The notes: a model not told the origin generated them from the sequence alone. DNA of 64,000 bases from Dechloromonas aromatica (nom. nud.) (GCA_017848965.1 JAFIHA010000059.1:62001-126000); one strand, 5' to 3'; positions 19,553 to 29,457 are shown, counted from the stretch's first letter. Translations and numbers: made by a program.

Positions 19553-20494
19553 GACCCAGTCCTGCGGCTTGAGGAAGACCTCGTAGAGTTCCGCTTCCGG
19601 GGTGCCCGGCGCCGGCTGCCAGTCGTAGCGCCATTTGACGATAGGCGGCAGCGACATCAGGATCGCCTCGGTGCGGCCGCCCGACTGCAGGCCGAACAAG
19701 GTGCCGCGGTCCCAGACTAGATTGAACTCGACGTAGCGGCCGCGCCGGTAGGCCTGGAAATCGCGTTCGCGCTCACCGTAGGGCGTGGCGCGGCGCTTCG
19801 CCAGCACCGGCAGGTAGGCGCGGGTGAACGCCTGGCCGACCGCCTGGGTCAGTGCGAAGCAGCGCTCGAACCCGCCCTCGTTGAGATCGTCGAAAAAGAC
19901 GCCGCCGACGCCGCGCGGCTCGTTGCGGTGCTTGAGGAAGAAATACTCGTCGCACCACTGCTTGTACTTCGCGTAGACGTCGTCGCCGAAGGGCGCCAGC
20001 GCGTCGCGGCAGCTACGGTGGAAATGCGCGACGTCCTCGCGCTGCCCGTAATAGGGCGTCATGTCCATGCCGCCGCCGAACCACCAGACATCGTCCTCGC
20101 CTTCCTTGCTGGCGACGAAGCAGCGCACGTTCATGTGCGCCGTCGGGCAGTAGGGATTGCGCGGATGCAGCACCAGCGAGACGCCCATCGCCTCCCAGGC
20201 GCGGCCGGCCAGTTGCGGGCGGACGGCGGTGGCGGAAGCGGGCAGCGCGTGGCCGGTGACGTGCGAGAAATTGACCCCGCCGCGCTCGAAGAAGTCGCCC
20301 TCCTCGATCAGCCGGGAAATTCCGCCGCCGCCTTCGGGGCGCTGCCAGGTATCGGTCAGGAAGGGTTTGCCGTCGAAGGCTTCGAGTTCGGCGACGATGC
20401 TCGACTGCAGCGAGGTGAAGAATTCTTTCAGTTGCGGACTGGACATGGGTTTCTGGAGATGTTCGGGAAACGACTTGGGGTGCCGGATCGCCAT
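19550..20494 (-). CDS. hemF: Oxygen-dependent coproporphyrinogen-III oxidase
   Basis: The protein decarboxylates coproporphyrinogen III to protoporphyrinogen IX using O2. The family signature [11 protein letters not shown] and the blocks [56 protein letters not shown] and [13 protein letters not shown] are all present. The longest start (20494) gives 314 residues and has GGGAA upstream. An internal ATG at 20446 gives [10 protein letters not shown], which matches the usual family N-terminus better but has no obvious ribosome-binding site. It lies 16 bp downstream of the permease gene on the same strand. An O2-dependent enzyme in a denitrifier suggests that an anaerobic counterpart exists elsewhere. 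Confidence 0.95.
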   Translation of the reverse strand: MAIRHPKSFPEHLQKPMSSPQLKEFFTSLQSSIVAELEAFDGKPFLTDTWQRPEGGGGISRLIEEGDFFERGGVNFSHVTGHALPASATAVRPQLAGRAWEAMGVSLVLHPRNPYCPTAHMNVRCFVASKEGEDDVWWFGGGMDMTPYYGQREDVAHFHRSCRDALAPFGDDVYAKYKQWCDEYFFLKHRNEPRGVGGVFFDDLNEGGFERCFALTQAVGQAFTRAYLPVLAKRRATPYGERERDFQAYRRGRYVEFNLVWDRGTLFGLQSGGRTEAILMSLPPIVKWRYDWQPAPGTPEAELYEVFLKPQDWV

Positions 20495-20510
20495 TCGGTT
20501 CCCGAGTTTT

Positions 20511-21767
20511 TTACAGACTCAGCCAGATCCAGGCGATCGCCAGCGTCAGCGCCGTCACCGGCAGGCCGATGCGCAGGTGCTGGCGCCAGTCGATGGCGAT
20601 CCCCTGCTTGCGGGCGAGGTCGACGACGATCAGGTTGGCGATCGAGCCGACCAGCAGCAGGTTGCCGGCCAGCGTGCTGACCAGCGCCAGGGTGAGTCCG
20701 GCGTCGGTGCTTTTCAGGTGCGGCAGCAGCAGCATGACCGCCGGCACGTTCGACACCAGGTTGGAGAGGCCGACGCCGACCGCGAACAGCGGGCCGGCGT
20801 CGCCCAGGTGGATGCCGTGGCCGGCCAGCCAGGCGACGGCGATGGCGGCCAGGCCGGTGCTGTCGAAAGCCTGATTGACGACGAACAGGCCGACGAAGAG
20901 CACCAGCAGTTCCCAATCGACGAAGCCCATCACGTGCGATGAGTGAAAACGCCGCGACAGCAGCAGCACGCCGGCGCCGACCAGGGCGGCGACTTCGCGC
21001 GGCCAGTCGGTGCCCAGGAAGACGACCAGCAGCACGACGGCGACGGCAAGACCCTTGGCGGTCTGCAAGCGGTCGAACTCGGGCAGCGCCTCGGTGGCCG
21101 GGGCGGCGGCCGGCGGCAGGGTGGCGCGGCGCGGTGCGAAGACCAGCCAGGCCCACAGGGCGAACAGGCCGAGGACGACCGGCGGCAGTGCCCGCCACAG
21201 GTAGTCGGCGAAATGCAGTTGCAGCACCGAGCCGATCAGCATGTTCTGCGGGTTGCCGATCAAGGTCGCCGCCGAGCCGATGTTGGCGGCGCAGGCGAGG
21301 CCGACCAGGAAGGGCACCGGGTCGAGCCGGCGCTCGATGCACAGGCGGGCGACCACCGGCGTCATCGCCAGGCAGACGATGTCGTTGGAGAACACCGCCG
21401 ACAGCGCGCCGGCAACGAAGATCAGGGCGCCGAGCAGCCACGGTTCGGCGAGCGGCAGCGCGGCGACGCGGCGGGTGACTTCGGTGTAGAAGCCGCCCAG
21501 GCGCATCTGCGCCGAAACCACCATGAAGGCAAACAACAGCAGGACCGTCGGCAGATGCACGGCGCGCGCCGCTTCTTCGGTCGTCATCGCGCCGATGCCG
21601 ACGACGGCGATGCCGCCGAGCAGCGCGACACCGCTGCGGTCGAGTTTCAGCTTCGGCAGGCCGCCGAGGAACATGCCAAGGTAGACGACGGCGAAGACGG
21701 CGACGATGGCCGTCTGCAGCGGGTGCGTCTCGATGGCGATGAGCGGTGCAGCGAGTTCCGGGCTCAT
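20511..21767 (-). CDS. ArsB/NhaD/SLC13-type anion permease
   Basis: The 418-residue protein has about 11-12 membrane helices. Duplicated hairpin-loop motifs are recognisable: [17 protein letters not shown] with [17 protein letters not shown] in the first half and [19 protein letters not shown] in the second. This is the ion transporter superfamily that includes arsenite (ArsB), Na+/H+ (NhaD) and dicarboxylate carriers, and the substrate cannot be assigned. No arsenic genes are near. The ATG at 21767 overlaps the stop of the muramidase gene (ATGA). Confidence 0.82.
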   Translation of the reverse strand: MSPELAAPLIAIETHPLQTAIVAVFAVVYLGMFLGGLPKLKLDRSGVALLGGIAVVGIGAMTTEEAARAVHLPTVLLLFAFMVVSAQMRLGGFYTEVTRRVAALPLAEPWLLGALIFVAGALSAVFSNDIVCLAMTPVVARLCIERRLDPVPFLVGLACAANIGSAATLIGNPQNMLIGSVLQLHFADYLWRALPPVVLGLFALWAWLVFAPRRATLPPAAAPATEALPEFDRLQTAKGLAVAVVLLVVFLGTDWPREVAALVGAGVLLLSRRFHSSHVMGFVDWELLVLFVGLFVVNQAFDSTGLAAIAVAWLAGHGIHLGDAGPLFAVGVGLSNLVSNVPAVMLLLPHLKSTDAGLTLALVSTLAGNLLLVGSIANLIVVDLARKQGIAIDWRQHLRIGLPVTALTLAIAWIWLSL

Positions 21768-22984
21768 CGATAGAGCAGGAAAGCCTCGCGTCTGGCAACC
21801 CACAGGCTTTCGTCGGCGAGCACGGCGCGCTCCAGGTCGGCCGGGGTGGCGGCCGGGTCGTCCACCCATTGGCGCAGCAGCGGCGAACCGTTGATCAGGT
21901 CGATCGCCAGGCGATCGAATTCGTACTCGTAGCCGAAATCGCGCCAGATCGGGTAATCCGGGTAAAGGCGGCGGATCGCCTTGAAGGCCAGCGCCTGCAG
22001 GCGCCAGGGCGTGAACGCGGCATGATCGTAGTAGGGGCCTTCGCTGTGTATCTGCAGCGCCTGGCAGAGCTGGCCCTGGAACTTGTGGAAGGTCGGCTCG
22101 AACCAGCAGACGCGCAGCTTGCAGCCGGCCAGCCAGTGCGGCGCCAGCGCCTGCATTTCCTTGAGTACCTTGGCGGCGTCGATGTCCGGCGCGCCGAACA
22201 GGAATTCCAGCGGCCGCGTCGTGCCGCGCCCTTCGCTCAGGGTCGTGCCTTCGAGCAGCACGGTGCCGGCGTAGGCGCGCGCCATCGACAGGTTGGGCGC
22301 GTTCGGGCTGGGATTGATCCAGGTCCGCTCGCCCAGCGGCCAGCCGTAACCGGGCGCCGCGTGGGGCTGCCAGCCTTGCATGGTGACGACCTGGTAATCG
22401 ACGTCGAGTTTCAGTTGGGCAATGAACCAGTGGCCGAGTTCGCCCATCGTCAGGCCGTGCCGCATCGGCATCGGGCCGGCGCCGACGAAGCTTTCCCAAC
22501 CGGCGCGCAGGGTGAAGCCTTCGACCGGCCGGCCCGCCGGGTTCGGGCGGTCGAGCACCCAGACGCTCTTGCCGTGCGCAGCGGCGGCTTCGAGCACGTA
22601 GCGCAGCGTGGTGATGAAGGTGTAGATGCGGCAGCCGAGGTCCTGCAGGTCGACCAGCAGCACGTCGAAAGTGTTCAGCATCGCCGCCGTCGGTCGTCTT
22701 ACCTCGCCGTACAGGCTGAAGATCGGAATGCAGTGCTGCGGATCGATGAAATCCGCCGATTCGACCATGTTGTCCTGCTGGTCGCCCTTGCTCCCGTGCT
22801 GCGGCCCGAAGGCGGCGCGGAGCTGTAGGGCGGGCAGGGCGGCGAGGGCATCGAGGCTGTGCGTCAGGTCGGCGGTCACCGACGCCGGGTGGGCGAGCAG
22901 GGCGAGGCGGCGGCCGGCGAGCGGGCGGCGCAGCTCGGGGTCGGCAAGCAGGCGGTCGATGCCGAACAGGAGTTTTTGCGTCAT
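21764..22984 (-). CDS. DUF1343 / NamZ-like exo-beta-N-acetylmuramidase
   Basis: The 406-residue protein matches the DUF1343 family throughout: LLAHPASVTADLTHSLDAL, FGPQHGSKGDQQDNM, PIFSLYGEVRRPTAAML, LLVDLQDLGCRIYTFITTL, LDRPNPAGRP and WINPSPNAPNLSMARAYAGT. A characterised family member, NamZ of Bacillus subtilis, removes N-acetylmuramic acid from glycan ends. There is no signal peptide at the annotated start, so the site of action is unclear; cytoplasmic cell-wall recycling is possible. It is flanked by 4-bp overlaps on both sides. Confidence 0.85.
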   Translation of the reverse strand: MTQKLLFGIDRLLADPELRRPLAGRRLALLAHPASVTADLTHSLDALAALPALQLRAAFGPQHGSKGDQQDNMVESADFIDPQHCIPIFSLYGEVRRPTAAMLNTFDVLLVDLQDLGCRIYTFITTLRYVLEAAAAHGKSVWVLDRPNPAGRPVEGFTLRAGWESFVGAGPMPMRHGLTMGELGHWFIAQLKLDVDYQVVTMQGWQPHAAPGYGWPLGERTWINPSPNAPNLSMARAYAGTVLLEGTTLSEGRGTTRPLEFLFGAPDIDAAKVLKEMQALAPHWLAGCKLRVCWFEPTFHKFQGQLCQALQIHSEGPYYDHAAFTPWRLQALAFKAIRRLYPDYPIWRDFGYEYEFDRLAIDLINGSPLLRQWVDDPAATPADLERAVLADESLWVARREAFLLYR

Positions 22985-23517
22985 GGCAGGGGCAGCATGA
23001 AGCTGGCGGCGAGATGGAAATCGGGCTGGTCGGCGGCGTGCGCCAGCGCCCAGTAGCTCTTGTCGCCAGCGGGCGTGGCGGCGACGACGCTGAGGCCGAG
23101 GCGGGCGGCACCGCTCGGCAGCAGCATGGCGGGGATTTCAGCGCTGAGCAACAGCGCGTCGCTGTCGATCCGGCAGGCGATGCGCGGCGCGTCCGGCGGC
23201 TGCCAGCGCTCGTTGCGCAGGCGATAGCCGGCGAAGTCGTAGATCGCCCACTGGCCGGACGGCGCGAAGTTGAATTCGCGGTAGGCCGGGCCTGCGGCCG
23301 GTACGACGAAGGCTTCGCAGCAGGTCTGTTGCCATAGCCCGTCGGCCGGGCCGGGAACGGCCGGCGGCGGCAGCGCGAGGGCGGCGACGCCATGCAGCCG
23401 GTAGTCGAGCAGCAGCTCGCCAGCGGCTCCACGCCGGGCCGCGACGGCGATCGCCAGGCCGGACGGTGGCTTGCCGGTGGCATGACAGGACAGGGGCTGG
23501 AAGTTGATGGTCGGCAC
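22981..23517 (-). CDS. DOMON-like domain protein
   Basis: The 178-residue protein has the pattern of small bacterial DOMON-like proteins: a beta-rich core with DGLWQQTCCEAFVVP, REFNFAPSGQWAIYDFAGYR and a C-terminal KSYWALAHAADQPDFH before a final strand. The fold binds heme or sugars in some families, and the function here is unknown. No signal peptide is evident. It is the first gene of a minus-strand set with the NamZ-like and permease genes, overlapping by 4 bp. Confidence 0.75.
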   Translation of the reverse strand: MPTINFQPLSCHATGKPPSGLAIAVAARRGAAGELLLDYRLHGVAALALPPPAVPGPADGLWQQTCCEAFVVPAAGPAYREFNFAPSGQWAIYDFAGYRLRNERWQPPDAPRIACRIDSDALLLSAEIPAMLLPSGAARLGLSVVAATPAGDKSYWALAHAADQPDFHLAASFMLPLP

Positions 23518-23641
23518 CAGTTTGCGGGTGGAATTCAGGCGCTACTTTACCCCGGATCGGACGGCCGCGCCCTTGGTCCGGGCGGGGTTTTGGAGTAATT
23601 TACCGGCTTTGCGGCGCAGGCCGCAGGGAGAGAGAAAAAAC

Positions 23642-25006
23642 ATGACACCGTTGCGCATCAACCTCGAACAAGAAGAAATCCCCACCCACTGGTACAACGT
23701 CGTCGCCGACATGCCCAACCCGCCGGCGCCGCCGCTCGGGCCGGACGGCAAGCCGGTGCCGCCGGAAGCGATGGGGGCGATCTTCCCCGACCCGATTCTC
23801 GAACAGGAAATGAGCGCCGAGCGCTGGATTCCGATTCCCGAGGAAGTGCGCCAGATCTACGCCCAATGGCGGCCGGCGCCGCTGTGTCGGGCGCTTCGCC
23901 TGGAGCAGGCACTAGGTACGCCGGCCAAGATCTTCTTCAAGTACGAGGGCGTTTCGCCGGCCGGTTCGCACAAGCCGAACTCCGCCGTGCCGCAGGCCTA
24001 TTTCAACAAGCTGGCAGGCACCAAGAAGCTGACCACCGAGACCGGCGCCGGCCAGTGGGGCTCGTCGATCGCCTACGCCGGCCAGATGTTCGGCCTGCCG
24101 GTGCGCGTCTTCATGGTCAACGTCAGCTATCAGCAGAAGCCTTTCCGCCGCTCGATGATGCAGACCTGGGGCGCCGAAGTTTTCGCCAGCCCGACCAATC
24201 TGACCAACGCCGGCCGTGCCGCGCTGGCTGCCGACCCGGAATGCCAAGGCTCGCTCGGCCTGGCCATCTCGGAAGCGGTCGAGGAAGCCGCCGCTGATCC
24301 CAACACCTGCTACACCCTCGGTTCGGTGCTCAACCATGTGCTCCTGCACCAGACCGTGATCGGCCTCGAAGCGAAGAAGCAGTTCGCCAAGATCGGCCTC
24401 TACCCGGACGTGATCTTCGGGCCCTGTGGCGGCGGCTCCAGCTTCGGCGGCATTGCCTTCCCCTTCCTCGCCGACAAGGCGGCCGGCGACCCGCGCGCCA
24501 GGAACCTGCGCTGCGTCGCCGTCGAGCCGACCTCCTGCCCGACGCTGACCAAGGGCGCCTACACCTACGACTACGGCGACGCCTCCGGCTACACGCCGAT
24601 CATGAAGATGTACACGCTCGGCCACGACTTCATGCCGCCCGGTATCCACGCCGGCGGCCTGCGCTATCACGGCGCCTCGCCGCTCCTCTCGCAGCTCTTC
24701 CACGAGAAGCTGCTGGAAGCGGTGGCGGTGCCGCAGGTCGGCACCTTCGAGGCCGGCGTCCAGTTCGCCCGCGCCGAAGGCATCATCCCGGCGCCGGAAT
24801 CCTGCCACGGCATCCGTGCCGCGATCGACGAAGCCCTGCGCTGCAAGGCGACCGGCGAAGCCAAGACGATCCTCTTCTGCCTGACCGGCCACGGCCACTT
24901 CGACATGGCCTCCTACGACAAGTATTTCGCCGGCAAGCTGGAGGATTACGAGTACCCGGCCGAAGCCATCGTCGAATCGCTGAAGCACCTGCCCCAGGTC
25001 GGCTGA
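23642..25006 (+). CDS. trpB: Tryptophan synthase beta-like protein, TrpB2 type
   Basis: The 454-residue PLP enzyme has KYEGVSPAGSHKPNSAVPQAYFN containing the PLP lysine, TETGAGQWGSSIAYAG, and FGPCGGGSSFGG for phosphate binding. The long N-terminal extension (HWYNVVADMPNPPAPPLGPDGKPVPP) and its length mark it as TrpB2 rather than the canonical subunit that pairs with TrpA. It makes tryptophan from indole and serine and may salvage indole. No trpA is adjacent. The start at 23642 has AGGGAGAGA upstream. Confidence 0.92.
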   Translation: MTPLRINLEQEEIPTHWYNVVADMPNPPAPPLGPDGKPVPPEAMGAIFPDPILEQEMSAERWIPIPEEVRQIYAQWRPAPLCRALRLEQALGTPAKIFFKYEGVSPAGSHKPNSAVPQAYFNKLAGTKKLTTETGAGQWGSSIAYAGQMFGLPVRVFMVNVSYQQKPFRRSMMQTWGAEVFASPTNLTNAGRAALAADPECQGSLGLAISEAVEEAAADPNTCYTLGSVLNHVLLHQTVIGLEAKKQFAKIGLYPDVIFGPCGGGSSFGGIAFPFLADKAAGDPRARNLRCVAVEPTSCPTLTKGAYTYDYGDASGYTPIMKMYTLGHDFMPPGIHAGGLRYHGASPLLSQLFHEKLLEAVAVPQVGTFEAGVQFARAEGIIPAPESCHGIRAAIDEALRCKATGEAKTILFCLTGHGHFDMASYDKYFAGKLEDYEYPAEAIVESLKHLPQVG

Positions 25007-25010
25007 GATC

Positions 25011-25916
25011 GTGAAGTTCATCGTCTTCCTGCTCGTCCTCGGCAACCTGCTGTTCTACGCCTTCAGCCAGGGCCTGATCGGTCCGTCCGACGTCGGTGAA
25101 AGCGTGCGCATCACGCAGCAGATCAAGCCGGAAAGCATCCGCATCGTCGCCCGCGGCGAGGCGCCACCGCTGCCGCAGCCGGCTCCGGCGCTGGAAGCCG
25201 AAGCGCCGGAGCCGGAGGAGGTGCCAGCGGAAAAACCGGCGCTGACGGCCAAGGAAGCGGCCAAGGCGGCCAAGGAAGCGGCAGCGAAGGAAGCCGCGGC
25301 CAAAGAGGCTACGGCCAAGAAGGAAGCTGCGGCAAAGGAAGCTGCGGCAAAGGAAGCTGCGGCAAAGGAAGCGGCAGCAGCCAAGGAGGCAGCAGCCAAG
25401 GAGACAGCAGCCAAGGAGACAGCAGCCAAGGAATCCGCCAAAGCCCAGGCGTCGGGCGCCGTTTGCCTGAGTTGGGAAGGGCTGAGCCAGGTCGAGGGCG
25501 ACCGGGTGCGGCGGGTCCTGGCCGGGGGCTTCGACGAGTTCACCTGGCGTGAAACCAGCCTCGAGAACCGCGGCTGGTGGGTGTCGATCCCGCCGCAGGC
25601 GAACCGCGCGGCAGCCGAGAAGAAGGCGGCCGAGCTGAAGGCGATCGGCATCACCGACTACTTCATCATCCAGGAGGGCGGTCAGCGTCACGCCATCTCG
25701 CTCGGCATCTTCAGCAGCGAGAAAGGCGCCAGCGACCACCTGGCCAGCCTGCAGGACAAGGGCGTCCGTTCGGCGCGGGTCAGCCAGCGCCCGGACAAGG
25801 AAGGCAAGGAAAGCAAACCGCGCCTCGAAGTCCGCGGCCCGGCCGCCCGTGCCGACGCCCTGCGCGCAGCGCTTGCCCAGGCATTGCCGAAGAACGCGCC
25901 GAAGCGCTGTCCGTGA
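25011..25916 (+). CDS. SPOR-domain protein with Lys-Glu-Ala repeat linker
   Basis: The 301-residue protein has a signal-anchor helix (FIVFLLVLGNLLFYAFS), a Pro/Glu-rich segment, a repetitive KEAAAKEAAAK linker (about residues 80-145) and a C-terminal domain of about 70 residues (GGWWVSIPPQ...GITDYFIIQ...ISLGIFSSEKGA) that reads as a SPOR peptidoglycan-binding fold. The linker should form a long charged alpha helix spanning the periplasm. The start is GTG four bases after trpB, and the stop overlaps the GTG of coaE. A cell-division or cell-wall role fits the nearby zapD but is inferred. Confidence 0.75.
   Translation: MKFIVFLLVLGNLLFYAFSQGLIGPSDVGESVRITQQIKPESIRIVARGEAPPLPQPAPALEAEAPEPEEVPAEKPALTAKEAAKAAKEAAAKEAAAKEATAKKEAAAKEAAAKEAAAKEAAAAKEAAAKETAAKETAAKESAKAQASGAVCLSWEGLSQVEGDRVRRVLAGGFDEFTWRETSLENRGWWVSIPPQANRAAAEKKAAELKAIGITDYFIIQEGGQRHAISLGIFSSEKGASDHLASLQDKGVRSARVSQRPDKEGKESKPRLEVRGPAARADALRAALAQALPKNAPKRCP
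25326..25430 (+). repeat. 15-bp tandem repeats inside the SPOR gene
   Basis: GCTGCGGCAAAGGAA is repeated three times exactly at 25326-25370, followed by a second run of near-identical 15-bp units of the type GCAGCCAAGGAGACA up to about 25430. All are in frame and encode the Ala-Lys-Glu helix linker. Such exact repeats can expand or contract by recombination or slippage without breaking the frame. Confidence 0.85.
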
Positions 25917-26521
25917 GCGATTTCGTCGTTGGCCTGACGGGCGGCATCGGTAGCGGCAAGAGCACGGTCGCCGATGCCTTCGTCGAACTCGGCGCGGCGC
26001 TGGTCGATACCGACGCCATCGCCCACGAACTGACGGCGGCCGGTGGCGCCGCGATGCCGGCGCTGATCGCCGCCTTCGGGCCAGCGATCGCCGATCCGGC
26101 AGGCGCCCTCGACCGCGCCGCGATGCGCCGTCTGGCCTTCGCCGACCCCGGCGTGCGCCAGCGCCTGGAAGGCATCCTCCATCCGCTGATCCGCGAGTTG
26201 TCCGCCGCCCGCTGCCGGGCGGCGAGCGCGCCCTACGTGATCCTCGCCGTGCCGCTGCTGGTCGAATCCGGCAGCTACCGCGAGCGTTGCCAGCGCATCC
26301 TGGTCGTCGATTGCCCGGAAAGCCTGCAGATCGCCCGCGTCATGGCGCGCAACGGCATCAGCGAAGCCGAGGTGCGCGCCATCCTCGCCGCCCAGGCCAG
26401 CCGTGAGGCAAGGCTGGCGATTGCCGACGACATCGTGGTCAATGACGGCGAGCGCACAATTCTTTACCGGGCGGTTGCCGAGCTGCATGCAAAATATCTT
26501 CATCTTGCCGGCAGAACTTAA
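25913..26521 (+). CDS. coaE: Dephospho-CoA kinase
   Basis: The 202-residue enzyme catalyses the last step of CoA synthesis. It has a P-loop GGIGSGKST near residue 10, DTDAIAHEL, LAFADPGVRQRLEGILHPLIR and VPLLVESGSY, all in the family order. The GTG start at 25913 overlaps the SPOR gene stop. It is followed by zapD and yacG, the same order as in many proteobacteria. Confidence 0.96.
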   Translation: MSDFVVGLTGGIGSGKSTVADAFVELGAALVDTDAIAHELTAAGGAAMPALIAAFGPAIADPAGALDRAAMRRLAFADPGVRQRLEGILHPLIRELSAARCRAASAPYVILAVPLLVESGSYRERCQRILVVDCPESLQIARVMARNGISEAEVRAILAAQASREARLAIADDIVVNDGERTILYRAVAELHAKYLHLAGRT

Positions 26522-26594
26522 AGCTGGCTGTTGAGATTTGCTCGCAAATGCCTCAGAATTCAGCAAATTTTTCCGATTTCCGGAACCCGGCCGA

Positions 26595-27353
26595 GTGATC
26601 ACCTACGAATACCCGTTCAACGAGCGCATCCGCACGCTGTTGCGTCTCGAAGATCTTTTCGAGAAGACGGCGTATTTCGCTCGTGCCGACGGTCAGCACG
26701 AACATCACGTAGCCCTCGTCACGCTGTTTGAAATCCTCGAAGCCGCCGGTCGTGCCGACCTCAAGATGGACCTGATCCAGGAGCTCGAACGGCAGCGCCA
26801 GACCTTGCTCGCCTTCCGAAACAACCCGGACATTTCCGAAGAGGCGCTGTCCGGCGCGCTCTACGAGATCGAGCAGTCGTCGGCCTCGCTGCTGGCGATG
26901 AGCGGCAAGATCGGCCAGTATCTGCGCGACAACGACTGGCTGATGAGCATCAAGAGCCGGGCGGCAATTCCCGGCGGCGTCTGCGAATTCGACCTGCCGT
27001 CCTACCACTGGTGGCTGCACCGCACGCCGGACGCCCGGCGCAATGCGCTGGAGGCCTGGAGCAAGCCGCTGTTCGCGCTGCGCGACGCATCGGCGATCGT
27101 TCTCCGCCTGCTGCGTTCGAGCGGCCGGCCGAAGCACCACGTCGCCAGCAACGGCCAGTTCCAGCTCAACCTCGGCGGCACCTCGGCGCAGATGGTGCGC
27201 GTCGAGCTGGCGGCGGAAGAAGCCGCGGTGCCCGAAGTCAGCGCCAACAAGTACTTCCTCAACATCCGCTTCACCAAGCCGCCGCTCAACGAGCTGAAGG
27301 CCCGCGGTTGCGAGCGCGACGTCCAGTTCGCACTGACCTTCTGCAACCTGTGA
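26595..27353 (+). CDS. zapD: Cell division protein ZapD
   Basis: The 252-residue protein begins [19 protein letters not shown], the conserved N-terminus of ZapD, and continues with the helical bundle and the C-terminal beta domain containing YHWWLHRTP, matching the family. ZapD cross-links FtsZ protofilaments at the division site. GTG at 26595 was chosen because it lies immediately before the conserved N-terminus; a TTG at 26538 would add 19 residues without family support. It overlaps yacG by 4 bp (GTGA). Confidence 0.92.
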   Translation: MITYEYPFNERIRTLLRLEDLFEKTAYFARADGQHEHHVALVTLFEILEAAGRADLKMDLIQELERQRQTLLAFRNNPDISEEALSGALYEIEQSSASLLAMSGKIGQYLRDNDWLMSIKSRAAIPGGVCEFDLPSYHWWLHRTPDARRNALEAWSKPLFALRDASAIVLRLLRSSGRPKHHVASNGQFQLNLGGTSAQMVRVELAAEEAAVPEVSANKYFLNIRFTKPPLNELKARGCERDVQFALTFCNL

Positions 27354-27556
27354 AACCGCCCCGTCTCGTGCGCTGCCCGCAGTGCGGCAAGGAATCCCCG
27401 TGGTCGCCGGAAAACCGCTGGCGGCCCTTCTGCTCCGAGCGCTGCAAGCAGATCGATCTCGGCGCCTGGGCGAGCGAGAGCTACACCATCCCCGGCGCGC
27501 CGACCGACGAGGAAACCGCGGCGCCGGGCATCGACTTCAGCAGCACGCCGCGCTGA
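27350..27556 (+). CDS. yacG: DNA gyrase inhibitor / zinc-finger protein YacG
   Basis: The 68-residue protein has a treble-clef zinc site CPQCG...[15 protein letters not shown], the diagnostic YacG sequence, with a flexible acidic tail. E. coli YacG binds GyrB and inhibits it. The start is GTG at 27350, overlapping the zapD stop. It ends the coaE-zapD-yacG run and faces the Nudix gene. Confidence 0.95.
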   Translation: MKPPRLVRCPQCGKESPWSPENRWRPFCSERCKQIDLGAWASESYTIPGAPTDEETAAPGIDFSSTPR

Positions 27557-27577
27557 ACGGCGCGCCGCTTCTTCTTT

Positions 27578-28534
27578 CTACCAGCCGCGCATCAGCGCAA
27601 TGCCGTGGGCGCCGTGCAGGCAGGCGCTGTCGCGCAGCGTCTCGCGCATGCCGCCCAGCGCAAACAGCGGCAGCGTGTTGCCGGCGCCGCGGCGGGCGAA
27701 TTCCGCCCAGCCCAGTCCCGGGTGTTCGGGGTGGGTCGGCGTCGCCATGACCGGGCCGAGCAGCGCGTAATCGAGTTCCAGCTCGCCGGCGCGGGCGATT
27801 TCCGCCGCCGTGTGGCAAGAGGCGCCGACCCAGGCGAAAACAGGGCGCTCCTCGCAGGCGGCAAGTGCCGCCGCGGAAAGGTGCACGCCGTCGGCGCCGC
27901 AGGCGGCAGCCAGCGCCGGGTCGTCGTTGATCACCACCGGCGCGTCGTAGCGGTGCGCCAGTTCGACCACGGCAGCGGCAAAGGCGGCGCGCTCGGTTGC
28001 CGGCAGCGTCTTGTCGCGAACCTGGACGAGCGGCGGCAGGACGTCGCCGGAACTCTGCAGGCGGCGTTCCAGGCGTGCCAGCCAGGCCGCCGGCGACGTT
28101 TCGTCGAGCGACGAGATGAGCATCGTCTCGGGTAGCGCCAGGCCTTTCAGGATCGGCCCGTTGGCCGGCAGGATGGGGGCGACGGTGGCGGCGGCGCCGC
28201 GCCGCTGCCAGTCCACCGCGCTGTGTTCGAGCGGCGCGGTGATGCCGATTTCGCCCTGCCAGGCAGTGACCCGCCAGAAATTGAGGCGCACCGTGGCGTG
28301 CGGATAGACATGCTGGCGGGTCAGCCAGGGATGGCAGGCGGTGACGGTGATCCCCAGCTCTTCCTGCAGTTCGCGCACCAGCGCGTCGCGCACGCTTTCG
28401 CCGGGTTCGACCTTGCCGCCGGGAAACTCCCAGTAACCGGCGTAAACCTTGCCCACCGGGCGCTGGGCGAGCAGGAACTCGCTGCCGCCGGCGCGCAGCA
28501 TCACCGCCGCTGCGACTTCGACGATGCCGCTCAC
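27578..28534 (-). CDS. Nudix hydrolase (MutT-like) fused to a ThiE/TenI-like domain
   Basis: The 318-residue protein has an N-terminal MutT domain (residues 1 to about 130) with an intact Nudix box, GKVEPGESVRDALVRELQEELG, and a C-terminal TIM-barrel domain like thiamine-phosphate synthase (VINDDPALAAACGADGVHLS, WVGASCHTAAEI, LLGPVMATPTHPEHPGLGW). This fusion is common in betaproteobacteria. The first domain should hydrolyse 8-oxo-dGTP; the second lacks an obvious reason to make thiamine phosphate here. The start is GTG at 28534, overlapping the DUF815 ATPase stop. Confidence 0.9.
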   Translation of the reverse strand: MSGIVEVAAAVMLRAGGSEFLLAQRPVGKVYAGYWEFPGGKVEPGESVRDALVRELQEELGITVTACHPWLTRQHVYPHATVRLNFWRVTAWQGEIGITAPLEHSAVDWQRRGAAATVAPILPANGPILKGLALPETMLISSLDETSPAAWLARLERRLQSSGDVLPPLVQVRDKTLPATERAAFAAAVVELAHRYDAPVVINDDPALAAACGADGVHLSAAALAACEERPVFAWVGASCHTAAEIARAGELELDYALLGPVMATPTHPEHPGLGWAEFARRGAGNTLPLFALGGMRETLRDSACLHGAHGIALMRGW

Positions 28535-29412
28535 GCGCTGGCCCCCGGCTGGCGGCCGGCGAGGTCGCGGGCGAACTGCCAGGCCACCCGGCCCGAGCGC
28601 GAACCGCGCGACAGCGCCCAGTTCAGCGCCTCGCGCTCGCTGCCGGCGATCACCGTCTCGGCGATGCCGAACTGCCGCGCCCAGTGCGCGAAGACCGCCA
28701 GGTAATCGTCCTGCGAGAAAGGATAGAAGGAAATCCACAGGCCGAAGCGCTCGGACAGCGAGACCTTTTCCTCGACCGCCTCGCCGGGATGGATTTCGTC
28801 GCCGACGCGCTGCACTTCGAGGTTTTCCGCCATGTATTCGGGCATCAGGTGGCGGCGGTTGGAGGTGGCGTAGATCAGCACGTTGGCCGGCGGCGCCGCG
28901 ACCGAACCGTCGAGCACCGACTTCAGCGCCTTGTAGGCGGTTTCGCCGGCCTCGAACGAGAGATCGTCGCAGAAGATGATGAACTTCTCCGAGCGCCCGT
29001 CGACCAGGTCGACGATGTCCGGCAGGTCGACCAGGTCGTGCTTGTCGACCTCGATCAGGCGCAGGCCGTCGGCCGAAAACTCATTGAGCACCGCCTTCAC
29101 CAGCGACGACTTGCCGCAGCCGCGGGCGCCGGTCAGCAGCACGTTGTTGGCGCCGTGGCCGGCGACGAACTGGCGGGTGTTGGCGACGATGCGCGCCTTC
29201 TGGTCGTCGACCGTTTCGATGTCGGCGAGGCGGATCGGGTGCGGATGGGCCACCCCTTGCAGCCAGCCGCGACCGCCACTCTTGCGCCAGCGGAAAGCCA
29301 CCGCGCCGGACCAGTCGGGCTGCGCCGGAGGCGGCGGCAGGATGCCTTCGAGGCGGGACAGGACGTGCTCGGCGCGGTTCAGCAAACGTTCGAGTTGGGC
29401 GGGATCGATCAT
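28531..29412 (-). CDS. DUF815-family AAA+ ATPase
   Basis: The protein of 293 residues has Walker A in LTGARGCGKSSLVKA, Walker B in KFIIFCDDLSFE, and the DUF815 core YKALKSVLDGSV...IYATSNRRHLMPE. Function is not established for the family. The ATG at 29412 was chosen; a GTG two codons upstream (29418) is equally possible since neither has a clear ribosome-binding site. It is coupled to the Nudix gene and diverges from mltA, 45 bp away. Confidence 0.88.
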   Translation of the reverse strand: MIDPAQLERLLNRAEHVLSRLEGILPPPPAQPDWSGAVAFRWRKSGGRGWLQGVAHPHPIRLADIETVDDQKARIVANTRQFVAGHGANNVLLTGARGCGKSSLVKAVLNEFSADGLRLIEVDKHDLVDLPDIVDLVDGRSEKFIIFCDDLSFEAGETAYKALKSVLDGSVAAPPANVLIYATSNRRHLMPEYMAENLEVQRVGDEIHPGEAVEEKVSLSERFGLWISFYPFSQDDYLAVFAHWARQFGIAETVIAGSEREALNWALSRGSRSGRVAWQFARDLAGRQPGASA

Positions 29413-29457
29413 CGTCACAGGTATACTCGGGAAAAGTCGATCACTCTAACCAAAGCC

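Noticed and set aside
25326-25430. Possible CRISPR or satellite array
   Set aside because: Repeats are contiguous 15-bp units in frame within a coding region, with no spacers.
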